This document shows positions 53,220 through 63,827 of a DNA stretch of 64,000 nucleotides, piece after piece (the first letter of the stretch is position 1; every line of letters starts with the position of its first letter). The DNA lies in NCBI GenBank assembly GCA_029555025.1, contig JAKPTZ010000017.1:62001-126000 (forward strand), written 5' to 3'. The DNA is from Deltaproteobacteria bacterium (GTDB lineage: Bacteria > Myxococcota_A > UBA9042 > DTJE01). The notes below the pieces were generated by a model. The model did not search any database. It was given only the letters and a program-made list of their open reading frames with translations, and was not told where the DNA came from. The translations under genes and the position numbers were made by a program.

Positions 53220-54203
53220 ATGCATTCAGATATGAACCCGATACGGCTGGGGGTAATAACCAACCCCGCGGCCATGCACAACGAAAGATTCCCATACACC
53301 CACAAGCGCCTTGAAAAGCGCCTGGCCCAGGCCGGCGACGCGGTCCTTACGGCAAGCCTGGGCGAAATCGACGATGCGGTGCGAACGTTGCTGGTTGATC
53401 GCGGAATCAACGTGCTTGGGATAAACGGGGGCGACGGCACCATCCACAGCACCATCGGCGCGGTCATCGGGCTGCTTCAGGCCAACCCCGGAATCGCCAG
53501 GCCGACACTGCTGCTGCTCAACGGAGGCACATACAACATCGCCAGCCGCGCGATGCGCACCAACCACAACCCGGTTGATACGCTCAGGCGTTTCCAGGCC
53601 AGGTGGGGCGGCCAGCCGGTGGAAAAGGTCTCGACAAGGGAACTTGGACTCCTTGAGGTGCGGACAGAAGAGGGCCGGACCCTGACCGGCATGGTTTTCG
53701 GTTCCCAGGTGATCGCAAACGCCCTTGAACTGTGCGACGAAATCGGGGGCGGATACTCGGGATTCTCCAGGTTCCTTCTAAGGGGCGTCGCGGGTTACGC
53801 ATTCAAGACCCCGTTCTTCCGGGAAAACAAATGGCGGCTTCAGCACCGGGCCGACCCGATTATCGTCGATTCCACGGCGGGTAACCGGACGGTCGGCGTG
53901 GTCGCGTCGACGGTTGACGTCAAGCTGGCGCGGGGGCTTGTGTGGGCACTTTCCGCCTCGTCGCCCGAGGAAGGCTTCCACAGCAAGACCATCTCGGCCG
54001 GAAACCCGTCCGACGTCGTGCGCCTTGTTCCATTCCTGCTGTGGGAACTTCCCCATCCCATGATCGTCGCAAGACCGCGCACGAAGATGATCAGGACTTC
54101 CGGCAATTTCACCCTCGACGGGGAGCTGTATCCCGACATGGGCCCGATCACGGTTACAATAAGCCCGTGGCGTTTCAACGTGGTCGCCGGGGAGGACCTG
54201 TGA
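53220..54203 (+). CDS. Lipid kinase of the diacylglycerol kinase (DAGK) catalytic family
   Basis: About 327 residues from ATG 53220. It has IRLGVITNPAA at the start, the ATP-binding GGDGTIHSTI motif (INGGDGT), LLLLNGGTYNIASRAM, and a C-terminal beta domain where FTLDGELYP is expected to bind substrate phosphate. DgkB/YegS-type enzymes phosphorylate lipids such as diacylglycerol, but this branch is diverged and its substrate cannot be told. The stop overlaps the CCA enzyme start by one base (TGATG), so the pair is translationally coupled. Confidence 0.8.
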   Translation: MHSDMNPIRLGVITNPAAMHNERFPYTHKRLEKRLAQAGDAVLTASLGEIDDAVRTLLVDRGINVLGINGGDGTIHSTIGAVIGLLQANPGIARPTLLLLNGGTYNIASRAMRTNHNPVDTLRRFQARWGGQPVEKVSTRELGLLEVRTEEGRTLTGMVFGSQVIANALELCDEIGGGYSGFSRFLLRGVAGYAFKTPFFRENKWRLQHRADPIIVDSTAGNRTVGVVASTVDVKLARGLVWALSASSPEEGFHSKTISAGNPSDVVRLVPFLLWELPHPMIVARPRTKMIRTSGNFTLDGELYPDMGPITVTISPWRFNVVAGEDL

Positions 54204-55459
54204 TGGATCGGCTTGCGGAAGGCACGGTGCCCCATCTTGACCTTCCGAACGACAATCCTGCCTTGAAGGGTGCGCGCAGGATTGCCCGGATGCTGTCGGC
54301 CGCGGGCTTCGAGGCCTGGCTGGCCGGAGGTTCGGTTCGCGACCTGCTGATGGGCAGGACTCCCATGGACTTCGACATCGCGACATCCGCCAGGCCGGAA
54401 CAGGTCATCGCCATATTCGACCGGACCATTCCGGTCGGGGTTCGTTTCGGGGTCGTGATTGTCAGGATGTACGGCTTCGACTATGAAGTCGCGACCTTCA
54501 GGTCCGACATCGGCCACTCCGACGGTCGCAGGCCGGACGACGTTCGCTTCACTGATCTGCACGAGGACGTGAAGCGCCGCGACTTCACGATGAACGGCAT
54601 AGTCTGCGACCCGGTAAGCGGATGCGTCGTTGACCTGGTCGGCGGGATTGACGACATCCGGAACGGTGTAATCAGGGCCATCGGGGATCCTGCCGAGCGG
54701 TTCCGGGAAGACCGCCTGCGCCAGATGCGGGCAATCCGTTTCGCGGCCCAGACCGGTTTTTCGATCGAGCCGGCAACCCTTGCGGCGGTCGCTGAAAATG
54801 CACCGTTCATCGTCAAGGTCAGCGCGGAAAGGATCGCCGAGGAATACAGGAAGCTGCTGGAATCAGGGGATCCGGCCCGCGGGCTTGAACTGGCCGCGCG
54901 CACGGGAACCCTGAATCACACCATACCGGAACTTTCCGCGGATGCGGCGGGCTCGGCCGTCGAGCTTGCCCGCCGGTTAAGCGGTGGGCCCATTGAACTG
55001 ATGTGGGCGGCCGTGCTCCAGTCGCTGGACCCGCAGAAGGCCGGCGACGTTCTCCGGAGGCTGCGACGAAGCAACGCGATGATCGATTCGGTCGTCGCCA
55101 TCCTGTCCGATGCCCGCGAAGCAGAAGCCGGCCCATCGGGAGACGTGGCGGCCGAAAAGAGGATGATACGGCGCAAATCCTTCGCTGACGGCCTGCTGCT
55201 GCTTCAGGCGGTGCTGGAAGCGACCGGGCGTTCAATCGATCCCGTCCTGGCGTGGCGCGAGCGTGCCGCTCAATGGAAGCAGGACGAACTGTTCCCCGAA
55301 CCGCTGGTTTCCGGCAACGACATAATCGCGGCAGGGGTTGCAAGGGGCCCGGCGATTGCCGCGCTTCTGGACGACGTGGAAAGCCAGCAGCTTCGAAACG
55401 AGCTGGTGACACGAAACGATGCCCTGAATTATCTTGCCGGACTTCCGAAGATACGCTGA
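54203..55459 (+). CDS. cca: CCA tRNA nucleotidyltransferase / poly(A) polymerase family
   Basis: 418 residues from ATG 54203, with a GGGGAGG Shine-Dalgarno. The N-terminal nucleotidyltransferase has AWLAGGSVRDLLMGRTPMDFDIAT, with the catalytic Asp pair in DFD, the base-selection region VKRRDFTMNGIV, and EDRLRQMRAIRFAAQTGF. The C-terminal half has the helical neck and tail of class II enzymes. Both poly(A) polymerase and CCA activity are possible in this family; a CCA role is more usual in organisms with one copy. It is coupled to the lipid kinase. Confidence 0.92.
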   Translation: MDRLAEGTVPHLDLPNDNPALKGARRIARMLSAAGFEAWLAGGSVRDLLMGRTPMDFDIATSARPEQVIAIFDRTIPVGVRFGVVIVRMYGFDYEVATFRSDIGHSDGRRPDDVRFTDLHEDVKRRDFTMNGIVCDPVSGCVVDLVGGIDDIRNGVIRAIGDPAERFREDRLRQMRAIRFAAQTGFSIEPATLAAVAENAPFIVKVSAERIAEEYRKLLESGDPARGLELAARTGTLNHTIPELSADAAGSAVELARRLSGGPIELMWAAVLQSLDPQKAGDVLRRLRRSNAMIDSVVAILSDAREAEAGPSGDVAAEKRMIRRKSFADGLLLLQAVLEATGRSIDPVLAWRERAAQWKQDELFPEPLVSGNDIIAAGVARGPAIAALLDDVESQQLRNELVTRNDALNYLAGLPKIR

Positions 55460-55468
55460 AACGGAATT

Positions 55469-55918
55469 TCACCTGACGCCAAGGAGTTCCACATCGAAAA
55501 CCAGGGTGGCGTTCGGGGGAATTACACCGCCGGCTCCGCGCGCTCCGTATCCAAGCTCCGGCGGGATGATCAGCTTGCGCTTTCCACCAATCTTCATCGT
55601 TGAAAGACCTTCGTCCCAACCCTTGATCACGCGCCCCTGGCCAAGCGGGAAGGTAAACGGCTGTCCACGATCGACCGAACTGTCAAACTTCCTGCCATCC
55701 GTCAGCGTGCCGGTGTAATGCACGATCACAGTCTGTCCCGCCTGGGGAACGGCACCCTCGCCCACCTTGATGTCAACGTACTTCAGACCGCTCGGGGTCG
55801 TGACTTCCGCACTTTCAGCCTTTTCCACCTTTGCCTCCTTCGCCGGTTCTTCCTTGCAACCGGCCGCAAACGAAACCACAAGTACCGACGACAGAGCCAC
55901 CAGGAAATACGACCTCAT
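55469..55918 (-). CDS. FKBP-type peptidyl-prolyl isomerase lipoprotein
   Basis: 149 residues from ATG 55918 (GGAGGT upstream). The lipobox is SFAAGC. A short charged linker leads to the FKBP domain: [73 protein letters not shown] and [10 protein letters not shown]. The key aromatic and Asp residues of the FK506-binding pocket (Tyr, Phe, Asp, Trp) are conserved. It probably helps fold periplasmic or outer-membrane proteins. Confidence 0.92.
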   Translation of the reverse strand: MRSYFLVALSSVLVVSFAAGCKEEPAKEAKVEKAESAEVTTPSGLKYVDIKVGEGAVPQAGQTVIVHYTGTLTDGRKFDSSVDRGQPFTFPLGQGRVIKGWDEGLSTMKIGGKRKLIIPPELGYGARGAGGVIPPNATLVFDVELLGVR

Positions 55919-55967
55919 GTGAACCTCCACCGGGGCACGATCCCCGAAAAACAGACCGCCGCGTTCG

Positions 55968-56591
55968 TCAGCGGCCCAGCCTTGCCATCGCCACGATACG
56001 CTCCGCGAATTCACGCGCCGCGAAAGGCCCGGCCGCCGTCACGATCCTTTCCGAAACGACCACCGGGCTGTCAACAATTACTGCCCCGCCCATGGCCAGT
56101 TCATCCGCGGCCACCGGATGCGCCGTTGCCGGCCGCATGCTCAGCAGTCCCGCGCGGGCCAGGATGCCGGGGGCCGCGCAAAGGGCCCCGACGACGCAAC
56201 CGGCATCGACAGCCGCCCGGGCAAGCTTAAGGATAAAACGACTGTTCAGGCACGCGGACACGCCGGAACCGCCAATGAAAACAACAGCGGCACACGACCG
56301 CAAATCGACTTCGAACAACGCCAGTTCAACATCGACCCATAGTCCGAAACTTCCACGGACAAGGCCCTTCTTCAGGCCGCAGACCCTCACATCCAGGCTT
56401 GTCCCCGGAACCAGACCGGTCGCGATGCCTCCGGATGCAGCCGCATCGAAAACTTCGCGGCAGATTGAATACTCGTCGTCGTTGAAGTCGCCGGGGGCCA
56501 GAACCATCATTATGGTCATCGGGTTTCCAGGCGTTCCGGGATTACCCGGGACATCCCCGGTTTCTTCGATTCCAGCCGGCAGGAAATCCAT
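55968..56591 (-). CDS. DJ-1/PfpI family protein
   Basis: About 207 residues from ATG 56591, where GAGG lies five bases upstream; the inner ATG 56519 ([17 protein letters not shown]) is an alternative that would fit the fold directly. The nucleophile-elbow Cys is in [16 protein letters not shown], with the preceding strand VVFIGGSG as in DJ-1. Most family members are stress-related, deglycase-like or protease-like. The start overlaps nothing, and folC ends seven bases upstream, so it is part of the folC transcript. Confidence 0.82.
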   Translation of the reverse strand: MDFLPAGIEETGDVPGNPGTPGNPMTIMMVLAPGDFNDDEYSICREVFDAAASGGIATGLVPGTSLDVRVCGLKKGLVRGSFGLWVDVELALFEVDLRSCAAVVFIGGSGVSACLNSRFILKLARAAVDAGCVVGALCAAPGILARAGLLSMRPATAHPVAADELAMGGAVIVDSPVVVSERIVTAAGPFAAREFAERIVAMARLGR

Positions 56592-56598
56592 CCGAACC

Positions 56599-57876
56599 TC
56601 AATCCGCGAAGCCTGGCCAGCCGAAATCCCGGATGGCGGCGCCAATCATGTAAAGGGAGCCCGTTACAAGGACAGTCCCGGATTTTCCCGCAAGTGCCAC
56701 TGCCTTTGCAACAGCATCGGACAGGCACGGCTCGACCATGACCGCCACGCCAGGTCGCACGTGCGCCACCGAAACGGCCGCCACGGAATGGGGGTCGGCG
56801 CCGCCTTCAAACCCGGCATGCACAATCGCATCCGCTTCCGGCGCAAGCAGCGCCAGAACGCCGTCATAATCCTTTTCGGGCCTGGTGCCATGAACCATGA
56901 CCAGCGGACGCGACAGCGATGAAAGCTCGTTCTTCAGAGCCCGCGCCCCGTGGACGTTGTGACAGCCGTCAAGAATCACGACCGGGTCGCGGGCAACCAT
57001 CTGAAAACGCCCCGGCCAGAAGGCATCTCGCGCACCTTTTACATACGCGGATTCATTCGCCGTCCGTCCCGAAACGGCCAGGAAGGCCTCGACCGCGGCC
57101 ACGGCCAGGCACAGGTTGAACGACTGGTACCTGCCGGAAAGACCGGGAACCAGGGCGCGGTGAACGCGACCGCCAGATTCCCAGTCAAGTCCGTCAACAC
57201 CTTCGCGACACGTGAAATCCAGCCCGTATCGAACCGGGCGGGCGCCGATTCTTTCAAGCTCCGGGCCGACGGTTGAACCGTAGAGCCCGTCTTCGACACC
57301 GGTTATGAAAGGCCGCCCCGGCCTTGCCACGCCAGTCTTCTCAAGGGCTATGGCTTCGACGGTCGAACCAAGGAACGACGTATGATCCAGTCCGACCGAT
57401 GTCAGGACGGAAACCACCGGGTCGGAAACATTCGTGGAATCCAGCCTTCCGCCCATTCCGACCTCGACGACTGCGACATCGACGCCAGCCTCGGCAAACG
57501 CCATGAAACCAATCGCCGAAAGCGCCTCGAAGAATGTGACCTCAAGCGATTCCTTCTGCAGCACCCGCCTGAGTTCCTCGCCGAGCCTCGCGAAAGTCCC
57601 GGCGTCAACCATCCTGCCGTCGATGAAGACCCGCTCCCGTACATCGACCAGGTGCGGCGAGGTGAATCGCCCAGTCCTGAAGCCGGCCGCCCGCAGGATT
57701 GAATCGATGAAACAGGTGGTTGAGCCCTTTCCGTTTGTGCCCGTGACAATGATGACGGGGTAGCGCGACTGCGGGTGTCCAAGACGCTCGACCAGCGCGC
57801 GCATCCGATCCAGACCGGGGACGATGCCGGCACGCTGCAGGCCGCCCAGGAATCCGAGCTTCAGGACATCATCCAT
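56599..57876 (-). CDS. folC: Folylpolyglutamate synthase / dihydrofolate synthase
   Basis: 425 residues of the Mur-ligase fold. ATP loop [16 protein letters not shown], then [17 protein letters not shown] and [14 protein letters not shown] (magnesium and substrate site), with [16 protein letters not shown], and a C-terminal domain with [15 protein letters not shown] and GSLYMIG. It adds glutamates to folates and probably also makes dihydrofolate. The gene starts 21 bases downstream of the rpoD stop, on the same strand. Confidence 0.92.
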   Translation of the reverse strand: MDDVLKLGFLGGLQRAGIVPGLDRMRALVERLGHPQSRYPVIIVTGTNGKGSTTCFIDSILRAAGFRTGRFTSPHLVDVRERVFIDGRMVDAGTFARLGEELRRVLQKESLEVTFFEALSAIGFMAFAEAGVDVAVVEVGMGGRLDSTNVSDPVVSVLTSVGLDHTSFLGSTVEAIALEKTGVARPGRPFITGVEDGLYGSTVGPELERIGARPVRYGLDFTCREGVDGLDWESGGRVHRALVPGLSGRYQSFNLCLAVAAVEAFLAVSGRTANESAYVKGARDAFWPGRFQMVARDPVVILDGCHNVHGARALKNELSSLSRPLVMVHGTRPEKDYDGVLALLAPEADAIVHAGFEGGADPHSVAAVSVAHVRPGVAVMVEPCLSDAVAKAVALAGKSGTVLVTGSLYMIGAAIRDFGWPGFAD

Positions 57877-57897
57877 GATGTGTCAGGATCCTCTTGG

Positions 57898-59625
57898 CTA
57901 CTCAAGGAAAGTCTTGAGCTTCTTCGAACGGGACGGATGGCGGAGCTTGCGCAGGGCCTTCGCCTCGATCTGGCGGATACGCTCGCGGGTAACCTTGAAC
58001 TCCTGGCCGACTTCCTCGAGGGTGTGGTCGCTGCGTTCCCCAATCCCGAAGCGCATGCGAAGCACCTTTTCCTCGCGGGTGGCAAGTCCGCACAGAACCT
58101 TCCTCATCTGTTCGGCAAGATTGGCCTTCACGACCGAATCGGCGGGAGACGGCGTCTTCTTGTCCTCGATGAAATCCCCGAGCCTGGAGTCGTCTTCCTC
58201 GCCGATGGGCGTTTCCAGCGAAATCGGTTCCCTGGCGATCTTCATCACCTTGCGAACCTTCTCGACCGGAATTTCCATCTTCTCGCTGATCTCCTCGGGA
58301 GTCGGCTCGCGGCCGTACTCCTGGACCAGGTATCGGCTTGTCCGGACCAGCTTGTTGATGGTCTCGATCATGTGAACCGGGATTCTGATCGTTCTTGCCT
58401 GATCCGCGATTGCCCTGGTGATCGCCTGGCGTATCCACCATGTCGCGTACGTCGAGAACTTGTAGCCGCGGCGGTACTCGAACTTCTCGACCGCCTTCAT
58501 CAGTCCGATATTACCTTCCTGGATCAGGTCAAGGAACTGCAACCCGCGATTCGTGTACTTCTTGGCAATGGACACGACCAGCCTCAGGTTGGCCTCGACC
58601 AGTTCCCATTTGGCCTTCTCGGTCCGCTTCTCGGCCGACATGATCGCCTGCTGTGTGCACAGAAGCTGATCCGCGCTCAGGTTGGCCTTCTGCTCGACTG
58701 CCCGGATCCTCTTCCTGGCGTTCTGGACCTTGTGATCCATCTCCTCGAGCTGCTCGATGGAGAAGGTTCGTCCAGAGTCCGAACAAGCCACGCGATCCGG
58801 GGACAGTTTCGAGTCGCGCAGCATCCGGCGAAGGGCCGGCAGATCCCCGACCTCCCTTTCCACGGCGCGAATCTCGCATCTGGCCATGTTGATCTTCCTG
58901 ACGCAGTCCTTCAGGATTTCAACAATCTCGTTAATCTGGGACTGGTTCAGGCGCATCGCCGCCAGGGCCATTTTCATGTCTTCCTTGTGGCCGGCAAGCT
59001 GAGCCAGAAGCTGCTGTTTTGCCCGCGCCGACTGATTCGGCTTCTCAAGCAGCATCATTTCGCGATGAATCACCTTGTCCAGTTCACGAAGCTGATCGAG
59101 CAGATCCAGGACGCGCTTGCGCGTGGCAACCTCGTCCCCGACTTCCTCGTCCTCGTCCAGATCCTTGACGATCTGCTTGATGCTGACGCGCCCGCGCCGA
59201 AGGCTTTCCTCGAGCTTCAGTATCTCGGCGATGGCGATGTCGGTCTCCATTATCAGACCGAAGACCTCGAGTTCGCCCTCCTCGATCCTGCGGGCGATTT
59301 CGACCTCGCCCTCACGATTCAGAAGCGGAACCTCGCCCATGCGGCGCAGGTACATCCTGACCGGGTCATTCGACTTGCCGTAAGCTTCCGAATAGGAATC
59401 TTCATCTATGGGAATGGAGACCGAATCCTTCATCTTCGAGGAACCCTTCGAAGCGCCCCCCTCGACCACCTCGACGCCGGCCGTCCTGAGTTCAACCAGA
59501 ACGTCGTCGATGTCCTCGACCGGTACATTGCCCCGGGACATGGCGACATTGACCTCGTCGAACGTCAGGTGGCCACCACGCTTCTTCCCCATGTCAACAA
59601 GGCGCTTGATCTCGTTCTTTTCCAT
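57898..59625 (-). CDS. rpoD: RNA polymerase primary sigma factor RpoD
   Basis: 575 residues. Region 1.1 ([20 protein letters not shown]) and region 1.2 ([21 protein letters not shown]) are present. Regions 2.1-2.4 read [41 protein letters not shown] and [19 protein letters not shown]. Region 3 reads [16 protein letters not shown]. Region 4.2 has the HTH ([20 protein letters not shown]). All are intact, so this is the housekeeping sigma factor. It lies directly downstream of dnaG (about 40 bases), the classic dnaG-rpoD macromolecular synthesis arrangement. Shine-Dalgarno GAGGTGGGGA. Confidence 0.97.
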   Translation of the reverse strand: MEKNEIKRLVDMGKKRGGHLTFDEVNVAMSRGNVPVEDIDDVLVELRTAGVEVVEGGASKGSSKMKDSVSIPIDEDSYSEAYGKSNDPVRMYLRRMGEVPLLNREGEVEIARRIEEGELEVFGLIMETDIAIAEILKLEESLRRGRVSIKQIVKDLDEDEEVGDEVATRKRVLDLLDQLRELDKVIHREMMLLEKPNQSARAKQQLLAQLAGHKEDMKMALAAMRLNQSQINEIVEILKDCVRKINMARCEIRAVEREVGDLPALRRMLRDSKLSPDRVACSDSGRTFSIEQLEEMDHKVQNARKRIRAVEQKANLSADQLLCTQQAIMSAEKRTEKAKWELVEANLRLVVSIAKKYTNRGLQFLDLIQEGNIGLMKAVEKFEYRRGYKFSTYATWWIRQAITRAIADQARTIRIPVHMIETINKLVRTSRYLVQEYGREPTPEEISEKMEIPVEKVRKVMKIAREPISLETPIGEEDDSRLGDFIEDKKTPSPADSVVKANLAEQMRKVLCGLATREEKVLRMRFGIGERSDHTLEEVGQEFKVTRERIRQIEAKALRKLRHPSRSKKLKTFLE

Positions 59626-59666
59626 TCCCCACCTCGATCAACCCGTGCGACTGCCGCACGTTTTTA

Positions 59667-61433
59667 TCACAAAGTGCCCCTGAATCTCCATAAGGAAGGA
59701 CCGGCTTCCTTCAACTGACGTTCGACGGCGGTCACATCGACAAGCAGACGCATCTTGGCATCCTCGTCGACGGCCCCGCGCATGGCCTGCTTCAATTCAT
59801 TAAGGCGCCGATTCAGAAACGCAATCCTCAACTGAAGAAATGTCTCGTCAAAGGCGGCCTGCACATCAGAAATACCGGTCGGCATCGTGATCACCGAAGC
59901 AACCGCCGACATCACGGACCCCTGCTCGGACACCGCCGCAAGCAGTTCACCCTCAAGGTCGCCGCCGGAAGCATACAGGTCAAACATCCGGTTCAACACC
60001 GCAATCGCTTCCTCGGACTGGAAGTACTCCCTTCCGCCCCGATCCAGCAGCGTGTCAATCAACGCCGGACTCAAGGCCAGCAGCTTCAGCATGCTTACTT
60101 CAACGGAATTGGGAACTTCCGGCCCACGACCGGGAACATCAGTCTGACGACCTCCAAGAATTCCCTTCAGTTCACGGACATCCATCCCAAGGATCCTGGC
60201 GACCTCCTCCCGGTAAAGTCCGTACCTGATTCGATCCTTTTCGGCGGCAAGAACCCCCGATACTTCCTCGATAACCTGCCTTATTCCATGAGGGCTCCTT
60301 CCGAAGACTCCCACAAGCGAATCGACAAGCCAGGTAACCATTGGACGCGCATCGGCGACGGCAGCTTCGATTGCCTGCCGACCACCCCTTCGCGCCATGG
60401 AATCCGGATCCTCGCCGGAAGGCGTGGAAACGATGTAACCCTCGACGCCCTCCTCAAGAAGAATTGAGACCGAACGTCTTGAAGCCTTGTAGCCGGCCTC
60501 GTCGCCGTCGAAAAAGAGCGTAACCCTGCCGGCGAACCTTGCCAGTTGCCTGACCTGCTGTGGCGTCAGTGCCGTGCCGAGCGGCGCCACCACGTTCAGG
60601 ACTCCCGACGCGGCCAGGGATATCACGTCGAAGTTGCCCTCGACGACGATTGCATGCCTCGACTGCCTTATCGCCTGCCTGGCCTGATAGAGCCCGAATA
60701 CCATCGAGCCCTTGCGGAACACGGCCGTCTCCGGACTGTTCAGATACTTGGGTCCGTCGTCGTCCCCCGGCAGAATCCTGGCGGAAAAGGCGACCGCCGC
60801 GCCATCATTGTTGAATACCGGACAAATCACCCGGCCCCTGAACCTTTCGTAGTAGCCGGTTCCCCTGGTCGAAGGCAGCACCAGGCCGGCTGACTCCGCG
60901 ATCTGCATCGGGACGCCACGTTTCTCAAGCATCCGTATGAGTCCGCCGCCGACGCCACCGAAACCAAGGCCATAGGCGGCCGCGGTCTGCTCATCCACCC
61001 CGCGATCGGAAAGATAGTCCCTTGCCCTTTCGCCTTCGGGTGCATAAAGGGAGGAAACGAAGTACTCCTGCGCAACGACCAGGGCCTTCATTATCTCGGA
61101 ACGCTCCCGCGCCGCGGCTTCCTCGGCAGGATCGGAAGGCCTCTGCTGCGGGAGCTGAACCCCCGTCTCGGCTGCCAGCCGTTCAATCGCTTCCCGTTTG
61201 GTAAGGCCGGCAACTTCCGAGAGGAACGTAATCGCATTCCCACCGCGGTGGCATCCGAAGCAGTAATACATGCGCCTGGACGGGTTCACCGAAAACGACG
61301 GCGTCTTTTCGGCATGCATCGGACAGAGTCCCCATAGGTGCTGGCCGTTCTTGCGAAGCTGGACGTACTCCGATACCAGCCTGACGATGTCGGCGCGATT
61401 CAGGATTTCCCGGACGGCCTGGTCGAATTCCAT
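59667..61433 (-). CDS. dnaG: DNA primase DnaG
   Basis: 589 residues from ATG 61433, where MEFDQAVREILNRADIVRLV matches family starts; a GTG 23 codons upstream is possible. The N-terminal zinc finger reads CPMHAEKTPSFSVNPSRRMY followed by YCFGCHRGG (a CHC2 site). The TOPRIM catalytic region has AIVVEGNFDVISLAASG, with its acidic metal ligands. The C-terminal helicase-binding domain contains LKLLALSPALIDTLL. It makes RNA primers at the replication fork and is followed by rpoD. Confidence 0.96.
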   Translation of the reverse strand: MEFDQAVREILNRADIVRLVSEYVQLRKNGQHLWGLCPMHAEKTPSFSVNPSRRMYYCFGCHRGGNAITFLSEVAGLTKREAIERLAAETGVQLPQQRPSDPAEEAAARERSEIMKALVVAQEYFVSSLYAPEGERARDYLSDRGVDEQTAAAYGLGFGGVGGGLIRMLEKRGVPMQIAESAGLVLPSTRGTGYYERFRGRVICPVFNNDGAAVAFSARILPGDDDGPKYLNSPETAVFRKGSMVFGLYQARQAIRQSRHAIVVEGNFDVISLAASGVLNVVAPLGTALTPQQVRQLARFAGRVTLFFDGDEAGYKASRRSVSILLEEGVEGYIVSTPSGEDPDSMARRGGRQAIEAAVADARPMVTWLVDSLVGVFGRSPHGIRQVIEEVSGVLAAEKDRIRYGLYREEVARILGMDVRELKGILGGRQTDVPGRGPEVPNSVEVSMLKLLALSPALIDTLLDRGGREYFQSEEAIAVLNRMFDLYASGGDLEGELLAAVSEQGSVMSAVASVITMPTGISDVQAAFDETFLQLRIAFLNRRLNELKQAMRGAVDEDAKMRLLVDVTAVERQLKEAGPSLWRFRGTL

Positions 61434-61511
61434 GGACAAGGGATCACCAACGCGACACGAAAAGCGCCAACCCGATCCTTCCGCGGCGCGGGCAGGAAGC
61501 ACGGGCGCGGT

Positions 61512-61539
61512 AGCATACAGGATATCCGCAAACTATGAA
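61512..61539 (-). promoter_or_regulatory. Possible dnaG-rpoD promoter
   Basis: Read on the minus strand, TTCATA (61539-61534) is followed after 16 bases by TATGCT (61517-61512). Both hexamers match the sigma-70 consensus only partly. It lies upstream of ATG 61433 and near the ends of the longer frame, so it supports the later dnaG start. Confidence 0.35.
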
Positions 61540-61562
61540 AGCGGGAATTTTGTTCGATAATC

Positions 61563-63800
61563 TCAGGTGCCGGAGAAGGGATACAGGCCGTTGCTGATCT
61601 CGAATTCGTACTGTTCGCAGGTGGGTGTCTTCAGCGGATCCCTGAATATCTTGATGAAAACGTCGGCGGTGTTGTTGCTGCACACGTTGGTGTTGACGGC
61701 ACCGTATCCCGGACAGCTTCCGCACTTGTGCGGGTTCGATTCGACCCTCATGCACTCGGCATAGCTGGCCGGAGTATCACACCCGGGGGCCGTTGCGGTC
61801 GAACACGGGCATTCGCCCTTCCTGTCGCCGCCGGTTCCGGACGTGAAGTTGACGGCCCACTCGTGGTTGGAAGTTCCGCCGCAGATCTGGTTGGCAGCGG
61901 CGCAAGATCCGCGATACACGTCGAACATGAACTGGCTTCCGGGATTCTTTATGAACTTGACGCGGACATTGTAATTGTCGCAGCTTCCAGGCTCGCCGTT
62001 CCAGGTCGGATCCGAAGCCCGGAACTTGTACCAGTCAACGTCGGATGAAGGAACCACGGAACCCTTGCTGCTGTCTGAAGCGACCCGGAAACCGCTGTCG
62101 GGAACGATCCCGAGATCCACGGCCGAGTTGCAGGTCTGGCCGCCGACAGCCTCGACCTTGTCGGCCTGGCATTCACAACCGTCCGTGATGTTCTCGTTAA
62201 CGTCGTACCAGGCCGGGACGTAATTTCCGAGTCCATCGACAGTCGCGCCGTCGCAGGCGCCAACCTTGCAGACCTTGTCGCACACGGTGGTTCCATGAAG
62301 CTCGACGCCGGGCGGCACCGGACAGAGCGAGGCCACATCGCCCTCGTCGGTCTTTCCGTTGCAGTTGTCATCGATTCCGTTGCAGATTTCATCGCCGGTC
62401 GAGTTGATTTCCGGGTCGGTATCGACACAGTCGCCGGCGCGGGTCGCGGTGTAGAGTCCCGTCGGCGCGCAGAGGCACTTGAACTTGCTGGGCAACCCGT
62501 AAGTATCCTGATCCGCGTCGAAATAGTACGGGGTGCACAGGAGCGCGTTTTCGCCGTCCGTCACGTCGTCGCAGTCGTTGTCGATGCCGTCGCACTTTTC
62601 CTTGCACTTGTTCGAATCCGGGCAGATCGCCGCATTGGCGTCGTCGCAGTCGCCAACCACGGTTCCGGTGAAGGGGGGCGTCGGATTGCACAGACACCTG
62701 CGTTCCCCCGGCTGGCCGAATCCATCGCCGTCGTTGTCGAGGGAATACTCCCTGCAGCCAATCGAGCCGTATTCGTCGGTGACCCCGTCGCAGTCGTCGT
62801 CCATTCCGTTGCAGACCTCGGCGACCGCCGGATTCATTCCGAAAGAGGAGTCGTTGCAGTCGCCGTCCTTGCTGGCGTACCCGAGCGGAGCTTCGTCGCC
62901 GCACACGCAGTGCTGGATTCCGATACCCCAGCCATCCTGGTCGTTATCGATGTAATAGGACTTGCATCCGACCGAGCCGGGATTGTCGGTTACGCCGTCG
63001 CAATCGTCGTCAACCTTGTTGCATGCCTCGACGGCCGGATTGCGGGCATCGCAGTTGGTCAGCCCGCCCGGGAGGCATTCGCGGGCGCCGGAGCACAGGC
63101 CGTTCGCGTTCGATATGAAACAGGAAGTCGAGGCGCCAAGATCTATCGCAAGCTGTGAACAGGTGCACTCGCCGGTCTGCGGCACGCACTGAAGGGCCGT
63201 CGATCCCCCAACTACCGAAACCTCTTCGCAGGAATATCCTTCCGGACACGGAACGTCATCCTTTCCACCGCACTGGGTTCCGCAGAAACTGCCAATCGAC
63301 CCGAAGGCCACGCACTTGTCGCCTGAAACATCTATCGAAGTCGTGCATTCGGCGTTTGTCGTGCACGGACGGCACAGGAATACGTTCTGGGGGACGCAGA
63401 TGTAAACGGGGTCGCCGGCAACAAGAACCTGGCGGCAGTCCCAGGAATCGGGACAACCGGTGCCGGCGCAGTTCTTCGAACAGACCATGCCCTCGGAAGA
63501 CTGCACGCAGAAATTCGAATAACACTGACGATCACTGGTGCACGGGTACAGGAATCCGCCCGGAACGACGCCGGTATCTTCTTCCCCGGAGCCTTCGTCC
63601 ACCGCCATCATGTCGGTGGCCTCCTCGACGGGGATGTCGCGCGGCTGGTTGAGATCCTCCTGAACGCCGTAGTCGATGATGATCACGGTGTCCCTTCCGG
63701 TGTCGGGCAGAACATCGGTTCCGCCTTCGTCAAGCGTGTCCGGGCCGCCGCCGCAGGAAACAAGGAGAACGGTCAACAGGAACCACATCGGCCGCTTCAT
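61563..63800 (-). CDS. MopE-repeat surface lipoprotein, paralogue of 13753-17544
   Basis: 745 residues from ATG 63800 (GGAGGT upstream). Lipobox LLVSC, then an Asp-rich linker and Cys-rich module (GFLYPCTSDRQCYSNFCV ... EGMVCSKNCAGTGCPDSW), matching the paralogue in layout. Four MopE-type units follow (YIDNDQDGWG, GDCNDSSFGMNPAVAEVCNGMDDDCDGVTDE and two more), then a C-terminal domain (VDWYKFRASDPTWNGEPGS and ISNGLYPFSGT). It lacks the thrombospondin repeats seen in the other copy. It is probably a calcium- or metal-binding outer-surface protein. Confidence 0.88.
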   Translation of the reverse strand: MKRPMWFLLTVLLVSCGGGPDTLDEGGTDVLPDTGRDTVIIIDYGVQEDLNQPRDIPVEEATDMMAVDEGSGEEDTGVVPGGFLYPCTSDRQCYSNFCVQSSEGMVCSKNCAGTGCPDSWDCRQVLVAGDPVYICVPQNVFLCRPCTTNAECTTSIDVSGDKCVAFGSIGSFCGTQCGGKDDVPCPEGYSCEEVSVVGGSTALQCVPQTGECTCSQLAIDLGASTSCFISNANGLCSGARECLPGGLTNCDARNPAVEACNKVDDDCDGVTDNPGSVGCKSYYIDNDQDGWGIGIQHCVCGDEAPLGYASKDGDCNDSSFGMNPAVAEVCNGMDDDCDGVTDEYGSIGCREYSLDNDGDGFGQPGERRCLCNPTPPFTGTVVGDCDDANAAICPDSNKCKEKCDGIDNDCDDVTDGENALLCTPYYFDADQDTYGLPSKFKCLCAPTGLYTATRAGDCVDTDPEINSTGDEICNGIDDNCNGKTDEGDVASLCPVPPGVELHGTTVCDKVCKVGACDGATVDGLGNYVPAWYDVNENITDGCECQADKVEAVGGQTCNSAVDLGIVPDSGFRVASDSSKGSVVPSSDVDWYKFRASDPTWNGEPGSCDNYNVRVKFIKNPGSQFMFDVYRGSCAAANQICGGTSNHEWAVNFTSGTGGDRKGECPCSTATAPGCDTPASYAECMRVESNPHKCGSCPGYGAVNTNVCSNNTADVFIKIFRDPLKTPTCEQYEFEISNGLYPFSGT

Positions 63801-63827
63801 CGGACGACCTCCAGCAAGCTTCAAGGA